Part shown: in pieces, positions 1-5,788 of the stretch | How positions within the stretch are numbered: position 1 is the stretch's first letter | Layout: the number at the start of each line of letters is the position of its first letter | Assembly (NCBI GenBank): GCA_021399405.1 | Contig: JAAFKL010000001.1 | Location: 1-8,798, forward strand | Direction of reading: 5' to 3' | DNA length: 8,798 nucleotides | DNA from: Candidatus Heimdallarchaeota archaeon | GTDB lineage: Archaea > Asgardarchaeota > Heimdallarchaeia > Heimdallarchaeales > Kariarchaeaceae | Position numbers and translations under genes: made by a program | The notes under the pieces: generated by a model | Database searches by the model: none | The model's input: the letters and a program-made list of their open reading frames with translations, nothing else | Told to the model about the DNA's origin: nothing

Positions 1-1130
1 CCTGAAAATGATCGTGGTTTTGATTCGCGTGAATCTCGACTGTCTCTTTGATTCTCTCTTGAAGAATGTAAACGAGGAGATATTGATTTAGATGAACCTT
101 CGCTTCTACTGAACGAGGACTTACGATCGCTTCTAGTAGAAGATGAATGCCTGTCATCTTTTTTTGTAGAATCTCTAGGTTTATCTTTGGTGTAAGGTTT
201 TTTGGAACCTTTATCTTGTTTACCTGTGAATTTGGCAGATTTTTTAGGTTTAAACCCTGTTCCGCTGTCTGATAAGAAATCTGCGACAGATTTATCATCC
301 ATGACAAACATTGCATCTTGTAAAGGAACTTTGTTTTCTAAAATTTCCATAATTTCTTTATGGTTTAAATCTTCAATTTCACGTTTATACGGTGCTCGGC
401 CGACAAATTCTATCTTACCCATAATGGCTAATTCTTTCAGAATCATGTCTCCGCCGCGATCACCGTCTAATAATGCGGTAATGGTTCTAGATTTTGAGAG
501 ACTTTTAATTGTCTTTGGAACATTTGTTCCTTGGAGAGCGATTGTGTTGTTTATTCCCATTTCCATGAGATTAATTACATCGGCTCGTCCCTCAACTAGA
601 ATAATTTCGGTGGCTTGATAAATTTCTGGTCCTGCAGGAAGTGCATCAGTTCCGAATTTGATTACTCGACCCTTATGTGTTTCCTTCTCTACAGTTTTAG
701 AAATATTTTTGGTTTCTTCTCTTGTCTCAACGTCCCACTTCTTCATAATTTCAGCTGCACGTTTTTGAATTTCGTCACGTTTTGCTTTTCTAACATCAAC
801 AATTTTCTCAAGAGTGATGTTACAATTGCAAGGACCAACTCTATCTACTGATTCAAGAGTAGCTGCTAATATAGCAGTATCTACTTTGTTTAAGCTGGAG
901 GGTATAACAAGGTCTCCCTTGGTAACTCCAGAACGAACTTTTACTTCCAGTTTAATTCGACCTATTCGACCAGATTTTTGCAATTGCTTCAAATCCATGT
1001 CTGAGTCAAGTAAACCTTCAGTTTGCCCAAAGAGGGCACCAACGATATCTGCTTCACTTACAGTCCCTTCAACCTTAATATAGCACATTAGGTTGTATTT
1101 TACTGTTTCATCGTTGTTTTTGGCTCCCAT
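1..1130 (-). CDS. dnaG: Archaeal DnaG (primase-like, exosome-associated), 3' end cut by window edge
   Basis: About 376 codons are open from the ATG at 1130 to the left edge with no stop. Residues 10-110 are the archaeal DnaG N-terminal domain (ALFGQTEGLL, LQKSGRIGRIKLEV, IPSSLNKVDTAILAA, RVGPC). Residues ~174-250 are the TOPRIM domain: EGRADV holds the acidic Glu180 and DGDRGGD (from ~222) the metal-binding Asp residues. Archaeal DnaG has primase activity in vitro and is a known subunit of the archaeal RNA exosome, so its main role could be RNA processing. From about residue 290 the protein becomes Lys/Ser-rich and then Ser/Arg-rich (many SR, RS and DSR pairs) up to the edge, where I would expect the folded C-terminal domain. 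The start is supported by GGAGG (1141-1145) 10 nt upstream. Identity is very secure; the true C-terminus is not visible. Confidence 0.95.
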   Translation of the reverse strand, partial: MGAKNNDETVKYNLMCYIKVEGTVSEADIVGALFGQTEGLLDSDMDLKQLQKSGRIGRIKLEVKVRSGVTKGDLVIPSSLNKVDTAILAATLESVDRVGPCNCNITLEKIVDVRKAKRDEIQKRAAEIMKKWDVETREETKNISKTVEKETHKGRVIKFGTDALPAGPEIYQATEIILVEGRADVINLMEMGINNTIALQGTNVPKTIKSLSKSRTITALLDGDRGGDMILKELAIMGKIEFVGRAPYKREIEDLNHKEIMEILENKVPLQDAMFVMDDKSVADFLSDSGTGFKPKKSAKFTGKQDKGSKKPYTKDKPRDSTKKDDRHSSSTRSDRKSSFSRSEGSSKSISPRLHSSRENQRDSRDSRESKPRSFS

Positions 1131-1140
1131 ATTATCGGAA

Positions 1141-1145
1141 CCTCC
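1141..1145 (-). promoter_or_regulatory. Shine-Dalgarno of dnaG
   Basis: GGAGG on the minus strand, 10 nt before the ATG at 1130. It fixes the dnaG start and shows that this gene has a leader, unlike most genes in the window. Confidence 0.8.
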
Positions 1146-1156
1146 TTTTTTTGTTT

Positions 1157-1210
1157 TTGAGGATATCAAGCGTTTTAATCAAAAAGATTATTTAAAACCG
1201 GTATCCTCAA
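1157..1210 (-). repeat. 9-bp inverted repeat in the dnaG leader
   Basis: TTGAGGATA (1157-1165) and TATCCTCAA (1202-1210) are perfectly complementary arms separated by 36 nt. The spacer contains a second stem, TAATC (1176-1180) with GATTA (1186-1190). The outer arm lies near the transcription start predicted from the TATA box at 1228-1237, and the inner arm ends 11 nt before the SD. It could be an mRNA stem or a protein operator; the sequence does not decide. Confidence 0.5.
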
Positions 1211-1227
1211 TATCCAAGTAGTTTTAA

Positions 1228-1237
1228 TTTATATAAA
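1228..1237 (-). promoter_or_regulatory. dnaG: TATA box, probable dnaG promoter
   Basis: TTTATATAAA lies within a longer AT-alternating tract (about 1226-1250). A start ~26 nt downstream would give a leader of roughly 75 nt before the SD-led ATG. An alternative box in the adjacent ATATATAT run cannot be excluded. Confidence 0.5.
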
Positions 1238-1340
1238 TATATATATTTAAGTTGAACAGATTTAGCTTATAATATCTTAAAGATCAAGAATGTTTTTTGT
1301 TTCTGCTTGGATTTATTGTAATCAACTAGAATAATCATTC

Positions 1341-1357
1341 AAAAAAGTTAACTTTTT
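1341..1357 (-). terminator. Palindrome plus T-run downstream of tnpB
   Basis: AAAAAGTTAACTTTTT (1342-1357) is a perfect 16-nt palindrome. Read on the minus strand it ends in six T residues, 22 nt past the tnpB stop codon. Oligo-T is the usual archaeal termination signal. It may also mark the right end of the tnpB element. Confidence 0.4.
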
Positions 1358-1360
1358 CTT

Positions 1361-1397
1361 GTAGCTGCCCTATGAACCCTAGGACGCTACATTAGGG
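1361..1397 (-). ncRNA. Candidate omega/reRNA scaffold at the tnpB 3' end
   Basis: On the minus strand, CCCTA (1397-1393) is followed by GTAGC (1390-1386), then two TAGGG copies (1381-1377 and 1372-1368), then GCTAC (1365-1361). GTAGC pairs with GCTAC, and the upstream CCCTA can pair with either TAGGG in that loop, giving an H-type pseudoknot that overlaps the tnpB stop codon. TnpB guide RNAs are known to come from the 3' end of tnpB and the element right end, and pseudoknots occur in them. Function here is inferred; the element boundary and guide start are not defined. Confidence 0.4.
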
Positions 1398-2581
1398 ATA
1401 ATGATGGAAGCCCCACCCGTCATGCGTATAGCTCGACGAGCAAGTTGTAAGAGATAATTATTATCAAAGATTCTTGATTTAATATTAAAAGAAGCATTGA
1501 GATCAGCATTCAAAGAAAAATCACATTTCTTGCATTGAAAATTGGCTCCATTTCGATTTGCTCTCGAGATGAAATCGCATGCAGAGCATTGTTGAGAGGT
1601 ATACGCTGGGTCCACATATACTACCTCAATATTTTTTTCTGCTGCCTTGTAATCCAGAAATAATTGAAATTGATAGAATGCCCAGGAATTAAATTCTCTA
1701 CTGAATCTGGTTTTTCTTCTTCGTTTGCTTGTTTTTCTAATATAGCTTAAATCTTCTAATATAATTGTTGAATTTACAGGAATGTTTGAAATAATATCTT
1801 GTGTAATACAATGATTCATATCCTTCTGAAACCGTTTCTCTTTACCAGAACTCTTTCTTAATTTAGAATTTGCTGACCGAGTGCCTTTCTTCTGTAGACT
1901 ACGTTTTAATCTGAAATATTTATCTTTAGAACAACGTAATCGTGAACCATTGTAAAATTGATTTTGAGAACTAACTGCTATATGACGCATACCACGATCT
2001 ATACCAACAAACACACCTGAATGGGGAGAATTCAATAATTCCTGAGATACAGGGTTTTCAACAACAAAATGAATGAAAAAACGTTGATGAATATAAACCA
2101 GTTCAAAACTCTTGAATTTCCATTGTATGAATTTCTGGTAATATTTAGGAATTTCAAAAGAAAGATTAACACGTTTAGAAATAGTTGCCAACGATACATT
2201 TTGTTGTTCTAAATTGATTGTTGAACATCTGTACTCATATCTCATAGGCAAAAATGAATTGAATTTGACCTGAGGTATTTTCGCTTTTTTCTTAATCTTC
2301 TTTTTCTTAGTCTTATTGATATTCTTTTTTTGACTTTTGAGAACATCCACACCCTTGTTCTTGCCATTTATGACTAGTTGAGAATTGAGAGTAGATTGTT
2401 TCCTAAAATCTTTGTAAATTCCATGATGAATTTTTACTCTAGAAGATGTATTATTGGAAAGCCCGTAGTTGAATACCATTTGTGCAGCTTTTGAGTACTC
2501 TTTCATTGTTTCGATGAGAATTTTCGTAGTTTCGTCATCAAGTTTTACGGGAATCCGTAAGGTTCGAGTAAGAGTTCTCAC
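1379..2581 (-). CDS. tnpB: TnpB, RNA-guided nuclease of an IS605/IS1341-type element
   Basis: A complete 400-residue TnpB, within the usual 370-410 range. The order is N-terminal strand (TLRIPV, 8-12), helical REC-like region (~17-110) with a very Lys-rich stretch at 83-102, WED-like region, then RuvC. Catalytic residues are intact: Asp195 in VGIDRG, Glu276 in ILEDLS and Asp360 in NADLNASFNI. The zinc ribbon has Cys332, Cys335, Cys350 and Cys353. TnpB uses a right-end-derived RNA to cut DNA at the donor or target site. No TnpA (Y1 transposase) is nearby, so this is a solo TnpB, mobilised in trans or retained as a homing-type nuclease. Translation starts at GTG; the TATA box at 2604-2611, 26 nt upstream, suggests a leaderless mRNA. 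It lies between dnaG and the first mutase, probably as an insertion. Residue conservation suggests an active nuclease. Confidence 0.93.
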   Translation of the reverse strand: MRTLTRTLRIPVKLDDETTKILIETMKEYSKAAQMVFNYGLSNNTSSRVKIHHGIYKDFRKQSTLNSQLVINGKNKGVDVLKSQKKNINKTKKKKIKKKAKIPQVKFNSFLPMRYEYRCSTINLEQQNVSLATISKRVNLSFEIPKYYQKFIQWKFKSFELVYIHQRFFIHFVVENPVSQELLNSPHSGVFVGIDRGMRHIAVSSQNQFYNGSRLRCSKDKYFRLKRSLQKKGTRSANSKLRKSSGKEKRFQKDMNHCITQDIISNIPVNSTIILEDLSYIRKTSKRRRKTRFSREFNSWAFYQFQLFLDYKAAEKNIEVVYVDPAYTSQQCSACDFISRANRNGANFQCKKCDFSLNADLNASFNIKSRIFDNNYLLQLARRAIRMTGGASIIIPNVAS

Positions 2582-2603
2582 TAGTTTTTATAGTTGCGTT
2601 GAG

Positions 2604-2611
2604 TATTTAAA
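2604..2611 (-). promoter_or_regulatory. tnpB: TATA box of tnpB
   Basis: TTTAAATA on the minus strand is centred 26 nt upstream of the GTG at 2581, the spacing expected for a leaderless archaeal mRNA. It sits in the loop of the short inverted repeat GAGT/ACTC, which itself lies inside GTTGC/GCAAC (2593-2623). Confidence 0.55.
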
Positions 2612-2647
2612 CTCGGAAGCAACAGTAAACTGAAAGTATTATGACAC

Positions 2648-2656
2648 TATATTTTT
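2648..2656 (+). promoter_or_regulatory. TATA-like box, probable promoter of the first mutase
   Basis: TATATTTTT lies about 84 nt before the ATG at 2736. It would place transcription start near 2678 and give a leader of about 58 nt that contains the SD at 2718-2723. AT-richness of the region makes this tentative. Confidence 0.35.
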
Positions 2657-2717
2657 AATTTACAAAGAGTCAACTATTTTGTATCATGAAGTTAAAACTT
2701 TTAATTCTACAAATAAC

Positions 2718-2723
2718 AGGAGG
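2718..2723 (+). promoter_or_regulatory. Shine-Dalgarno of the first mutase
   Basis: AGGAGG, 12 nt before the ATG at 2736. It is one of only two clear SDs in the window (the other is dnaG) and fixes the start. Confidence 0.7.
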
Positions 2724-2735
2724 ATCATAAATTAA

Positions 2736-4097
2736 ATGAGCGGTATTTTTAAGAAAAATGATATTCGCGGAGTCTATCCAGAACAACTTAATGAAGAATT
2801 GGCTGAGAAGATTGGATATATATTCTCTACATATTTGAAACCAAATTCTGCTATTGCAATAGCAATCGATTCACGATTATCATCTAATGAGATCTGCGAT
2901 GCATTGGTTATAGGACTAAATAAGGGAGGAATTATCACCTATAACTTAGGTCTTGGACCCACCCCGCTCACATATTTCGTTGCCAATATGAATGAAAACA
3001 TTGCCGCTTCAATTATGATTACAGCGTCCCATAATCCTAAAGATTGGAACGGGATCAAATTTTGTGATCAAGATGGATTGGCATATAATTTCGAAAATCT
3101 ATACAGCAGATTAGAAAATGAAATTGGCAGTATTATCCTTCCTAAGAAAGAGATAGATCATAAACTCATTCGAGATGGTGCATTATTAACTTTCCAATAT
3201 TTTGCATATTTAGAAAATAAATTCTCTTTTAAAGCAAAATTAAAAATTCTAGTAGAATATGGAAATGGATCAGTAGGTAATTTCAATCAAGTGCTTGAAA
3301 AATTGGGTTGTGAGGTGACATCGTTTAGAGAATTTCCAGACGGTAATTTTCCAACAATGATACCAGATCCAACAAAAGAGTCCACATTCAAGTTCATACA
3401 AGATAAAATGAAAACTGGAGAATTTGATATCGGAATTGCGTTTGATGGGGATGGGGACAGGGTTGGTTTTATGCTCCCAAATGGAATATTAGTTTCTCCG
3501 GACAAAGTTGTTATGCTTTTTTCAAAAGAAATAATTGATCGCAAACAAAGTTGCCTTACTCTGATGGATGTAAAGATGTCTCAAGCAAGTAGGGAATATA
3601 TTCAATCTCAAGGTGGTTCGGTACAATTAACACAAACTGGACATTCCTGGGTCCATAAAAAATTAATCGAGACTCAAGCAGATTTAGCTGCAGAGCTATC
3701 AAGTCATTATTATTTTGAAGATGAGTACTTGGGTTTTGATGATGGTTTGTATGCAGCATTACGTTTCTTGCAAATTATTGATATTTCAAAACAACGTGAC
3801 TTGGATATTGTAGATGTAATAAATCAATTGCCAAGCTATTATTCATCACCAGAATTTCGAGAAAGTATGCCAAAAGAGAGGCAAGATAGAATCGTAGAAG
3901 CACTAAAAGAGTTTACAACTCGACTCAATGGATCCCTAATTACTATTGACGGGATAAGAGGGGAATTTGAGTATGGTTGGTTCTTGGCCCGAAAAAGTGG
4001 GACAGAAGAAGCACTTAGTTATAGGATTGAAGGAAAGACAAAGTCTGACTTTGAACATCTAAAAAGAGAAGTTCTATCAATAATAAATGACAACTAA
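2736..4097 (+). CDS. Phosphomannomutase/phosphoglucomutase family protein, paralogue 1
   Basis: A full-length (453 aa) alpha-D-phosphohexomutase, which interconverts hexose-6-phosphate and hexose-1-phosphate through a phosphoserine enzyme. Visible motifs: N-terminal NDIRGVYP (8-15); phosphoserine loop TASHNP with Ser98; metal loop DGDGDR (237-242); TGHSWV (301-306); sugar-binding loop AELSSHYYF (319-327), where the usual form is GExSGH; and the C-terminal phosphate-binding loop RKSGTEE (419-425). The overall pattern, including FDDGLYAALRF (334-344), is closest to ManB/AlgC-type enzymes, so mannose or glucose phosphates are likely substrates, for GDP-mannose or UDP/dTDP-glucose synthesis. The Gly-to-Ser change in the sugar loop is unusual and could alter specificity. 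It is followed on the same strand by eL40 after 47 nt. The family is certain; the substrate is inferred. Confidence 0.92.
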   Translation: MSGIFKKNDIRGVYPEQLNEELAEKIGYIFSTYLKPNSAIAIAIDSRLSSNEICDALVIGLNKGGIITYNLGLGPTPLTYFVANMNENIAASIMITASHNPKDWNGIKFCDQDGLAYNFENLYSRLENEIGSIILPKKEIDHKLIRDGALLTFQYFAYLENKFSFKAKLKILVEYGNGSVGNFNQVLEKLGCEVTSFREFPDGNFPTMIPDPTKESTFKFIQDKMKTGEFDIGIAFDGDGDRVGFMLPNGILVSPDKVVMLFSKEIIDRKQSCLTLMDVKMSQASREYIQSQGGSVQLTQTGHSWVHKKLIETQADLAAELSSHYYFEDEYLGFDDGLYAALRFLQIIDISKQRDLDIVDVINQLPSYYSSPEFRESMPKERQDRIVEALKEFTTRLNGSLITIDGIRGEFEYGWFLARKSGTEEALSYRIEGKTKSDFEHLKREVLSIINDN

Positions 4098-4118
4098 TGG
4101 CGAGGGGCACAGTCACAT

Positions 4119-4128
4119 CTTTTTAATA
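4119..4128 (+). promoter_or_regulatory. TATA-like box before eL40
   Basis: CTTTTTAATA lies 17-26 nt before the ATG at 4145, and no convincing SD precedes that ATG. This fits a leaderless eL40 mRNA from its own promoter, although read-through from the upstream mutase is also possible. Confidence 0.35.
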
Positions 4129-4144
4129 ATGATTTATTCAACTG

Positions 4145-4321
4145 ATGTCTGAGGAGATTAAAATACCCGTTGCAAACCCAGAACACAGAATAATTGCTCG
4201 CGATGTATTGACAAACGTTTGGGTCTGTCGTAACTGTTACGCACGAAATCCTATTAACGCTAGAAGATGCAGAAAGAAAAGATGCCGATCTACTAACTTA
4301 AGACCAAAGAGAAGAGATTAA
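4145..4321 (+). CDS. rpl40e: Large ribosomal subunit protein eL40 (L40e), eukaryote-like zinc ribbon
   Basis: A 58-residue, strongly basic protein of the large ribosomal subunit. It has a zinc ribbon formed by Cys28, Cys31, Cys42 and Cys47, within VCRNCYARNP and RRCRKKRCRSTNLRPKRR. The ending STNLRPK is the eL40 signature. The spacing C-x2-C-x10-C-x4-C and the CYAR motif match eukaryotic eL40 (the ribosomal half of UBA52), whereas the archaeal homologues I know, such as those of Methanocaldococcus and Sulfolobus, have C-x2-C in the second pair. No ubiquitin is fused at the N-terminus. An out-of-frame ATG upstream at 4129 meets a stop at once, so 4145 is the start. Its TAA overlaps the stop of the convergent mutase by 4 nt. 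Identification is very secure. Confidence 0.95.
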   Translation: MSEEIKIPVANPEHRIIARDVLTNVWVCRNCYARNPINARRCRKKRCRSTNLRPKRRD

Positions 4322-5709
4322 TTATCCAGTTCTTTTAATTGATGTACAATCTTTTTACCTAAATCATTCAATTTCTCGGCTTTAATTTGATCTGTATGTT
4401 CAGAGAATATTCTAATAAAATCTTCTGTCCCAGATAACCTCAGCAGGAGCCAAGAGTTATCACTGAAGTTAATTCGATAACCATCAAGATCATTAATTTC
4501 AAAAGTTTCTGATAGATTTTGTTCTGTTAATTCAATAATTTTGGCATCAAAAATATGTCTATTTTTTCTAGAATATGGTAGTTTAGTTTTTACAGAATAG
4601 AATTTGGGAAATTCAGAAATTATTTCATCAAGTGATTTTTGAGTTTGTTGCATGATTGATAACAATTTCAAAACAGATAAGACTGAATCAGGCCAAATTG
4701 CAGTCTCGACAAAAATATACTTTCCTGATTCCTCGAAGGCAAATTTTGCATCCCATTCTTGAATAGCCTCAATAATACTAGGAGGGCCAACTTTACAATA
4801 TTTTAGGGTTCCTCCATATAATTCGGCAACATGTGCGATTATCCCCGAGCTATTAATTGGAGCTACTACTATACTGGCAGGATCTTTTTTCCAGACAAAA
4901 CTGGCAAACAGAGCACCAATATAATCTCCAGATATTATTTCACCTGATTTTGTGATAAACATGACTCTATCCCCATCCATATCAGTCGCGATTCCCAAAT
5001 CACAATTTTGTTTGAGGACTTCGTCTCGAGTTTTGACTAAGTTTGCCGGTGAAGGTTCAGATATTCTCCCTGGGAATGTGTCATCTTCTTCCCAATTGAA
5101 TCGAATAAATTCCTTGACTAATGAATTCAATGAAACATGTAAATACTTCCTCATTACACCATGAGCAGGATCAACTAATATTCTCAGATTTGAAGGCTTA
5201 ACCATTACTTTGCTTGTGTAATAAGATATAAATGCCAAATAACTCCTTTCCTCATCATCAAAATATTGTAATTTACCCAAATTTTCCCATGAAACATTTT
5301 CTTTAATTTCTTCATCAAGACTACCCTTGAAATAATTTCCAATACCATTAAATAAAATCATCCCATTGTCTGTTTCTGGGAGATGAGATCCGGTTATCAT
5401 AAGTCCAGCATGTGCATTATTATGAATTGTTGAGAATATGAGGAAGGGAGTTGGAATGGAGAAAGAGCTAATTTTTACATTTACTCCCAATGAGGTAATA
5501 GCGGCAGCTGCACAATATGCTAGTAACTTGCTATTTCTTCTATTGTCATATCCAATACATACTAAGAAATTTTTAACTTCGGGATTTTTTCGACTAATCC
5601 ATCCTACAATATTTTTTCCAATTCTAAAAGCTAGCTCGGGAGAAATCTCAGTATTTGCTTTTCCACGAATACCTGATGTTGCAAAGTATAACGGTTTGGA
5701 AATATCCAC
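4318..5709 (-). CDS. Alpha-D-phosphohexomutase, GlmM-like, paralogue 2
   Basis: A full-length (463 aa) member of the phosphohexomutase superfamily. It opens with FATSGIRG (9-16), close to the FGTSGIRG of GlmM-type phosphoglucosamine mutases. The phosphoserine loop is TGSHLP with Ser108 (usually TASHNP), the metal loop is DMDGDR (243-248), the sugar-binding loop is FEESGKYIF (325-333), where Lys replaces the usual His, and the phosphate loop is RLSGTED (424-430). It is the most divergent of the three paralogues. Making glucosamine-1-phosphate for UDP-GlcNAc is a reasonable guess from the N-terminus, but the altered loops make the substrate uncertain. The start is GTG with no SD; the frame stays open upstream to 5754 but offers no ATG, and a TATA box at 5730-5738 supports 5709. 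It lies downstream of paralogue 3 on the same strand with a 79-nt gap and its own promoter, and converges on eL40. Confidence 0.88.
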   Translation of the reverse strand: MDISKPLYFATSGIRGKANTEISPELAFRIGKNIVGWISRKNPEVKNFLVCIGYDNRRNSKLLAYCAAAAITSLGVNVKISSFSIPTPFLIFSTIHNNAHAGLMITGSHLPETDNGMILFNGIGNYFKGSLDEEIKENVSWENLGKLQYFDDEERSYLAFISYYTSKVMVKPSNLRILVDPAHGVMRKYLHVSLNSLVKEFIRFNWEEDDTFPGRISEPSPANLVKTRDEVLKQNCDLGIATDMDGDRVMFITKSGEIISGDYIGALFASFVWKKDPASIVVAPINSSGIIAHVAELYGGTLKYCKVGPPSIIEAIQEWDAKFAFEESGKYIFVETAIWPDSVLSVLKLLSIMQQTQKSLDEIISEFPKFYSVKTKLPYSRKNRHIFDAKIIELTEQNLSETFEINDLDGYRINFSDNSWLLLRLSGTEDFIRIFSEHTDQIKAEKLNDLGKKIVHQLKELDN

Positions 5710-5729
5710 AATCTTTGATTCTTCTGTCG

Positions 5730-5738
5730 TATTATAAG
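5730..5738 (-). promoter_or_regulatory. TATA box of mutase paralogue 2
   Basis: CTTATAATA on the minus strand, centred about 25 nt upstream of the GTG at 5709. The position implies a leaderless mRNA, so this gene can be expressed separately from paralogue 3 upstream of it. Confidence 0.5.
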
Positions 5739-5756
5739 TGTAAAGACTAATTAACT

Positions 5757-5785
5757 AAAAATTCCAATCAGTGTCGGTTCAAAAA
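5757..5785 (-). terminator. Two oligo-T tracts after mutase paralogue 3
   Basis: On the minus strand, TTTTT occurs at 5785-5781, just past the stop codon, and again at 5761-5757. No hairpin is present. Archaeal termination often relies on T-runs alone, so these may separate paralogue 3 from paralogue 2, but short T-runs are common in such AT-rich DNA. Confidence 0.25.
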
Positions 5786-5788
5786 TTT

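Larger units (their letters stand above)
1342..2623 (-). mobile_element. Solo-TnpB element (approximate limits)
   Basis: The limits are guesses: the palindrome at 1342-1357 on the right-end side and the imperfect hairpin GTTGC...GCAAC (2593-2623) on the left-end side, with tnpB between. No TnpA gene, target duplication or second copy is visible, so the ends cannot be fixed from this sequence. Confidence 0.35.

Noticed and set aside
202..1083. Plus-strand reading frames of 78-138 codons opposite dnaG
   Set aside because: They lie antisense to a well-recognised DnaG, have no family motifs and show no start signals.
1226..1250. AT-alternating tract as a simple repeat or replication origin
   Set aside because: It is short and best explained as the dnaG TATA region; no origin-type repeats accompany it.
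2593..2623. Imperfect hairpin GTTGC...GCAAC as a definite transposon left end
   Set aside because: It encloses the tnpB TATA box at the expected spacing, so a promoter explains it equally well; no TnpA or second copy is available to support an element end.
3287..3759. Minus-strand frames opposite mutase paralogue 1
   Set aside because: They are shadows of a conserved gene with intact motifs on the plus strand.
5710..5754. Upstream extension of mutase paralogue 2
   Set aside because: The frame is open but has no ATG and would read through the TATA box at 5730-5738; homology begins right after the GTG at 5709.
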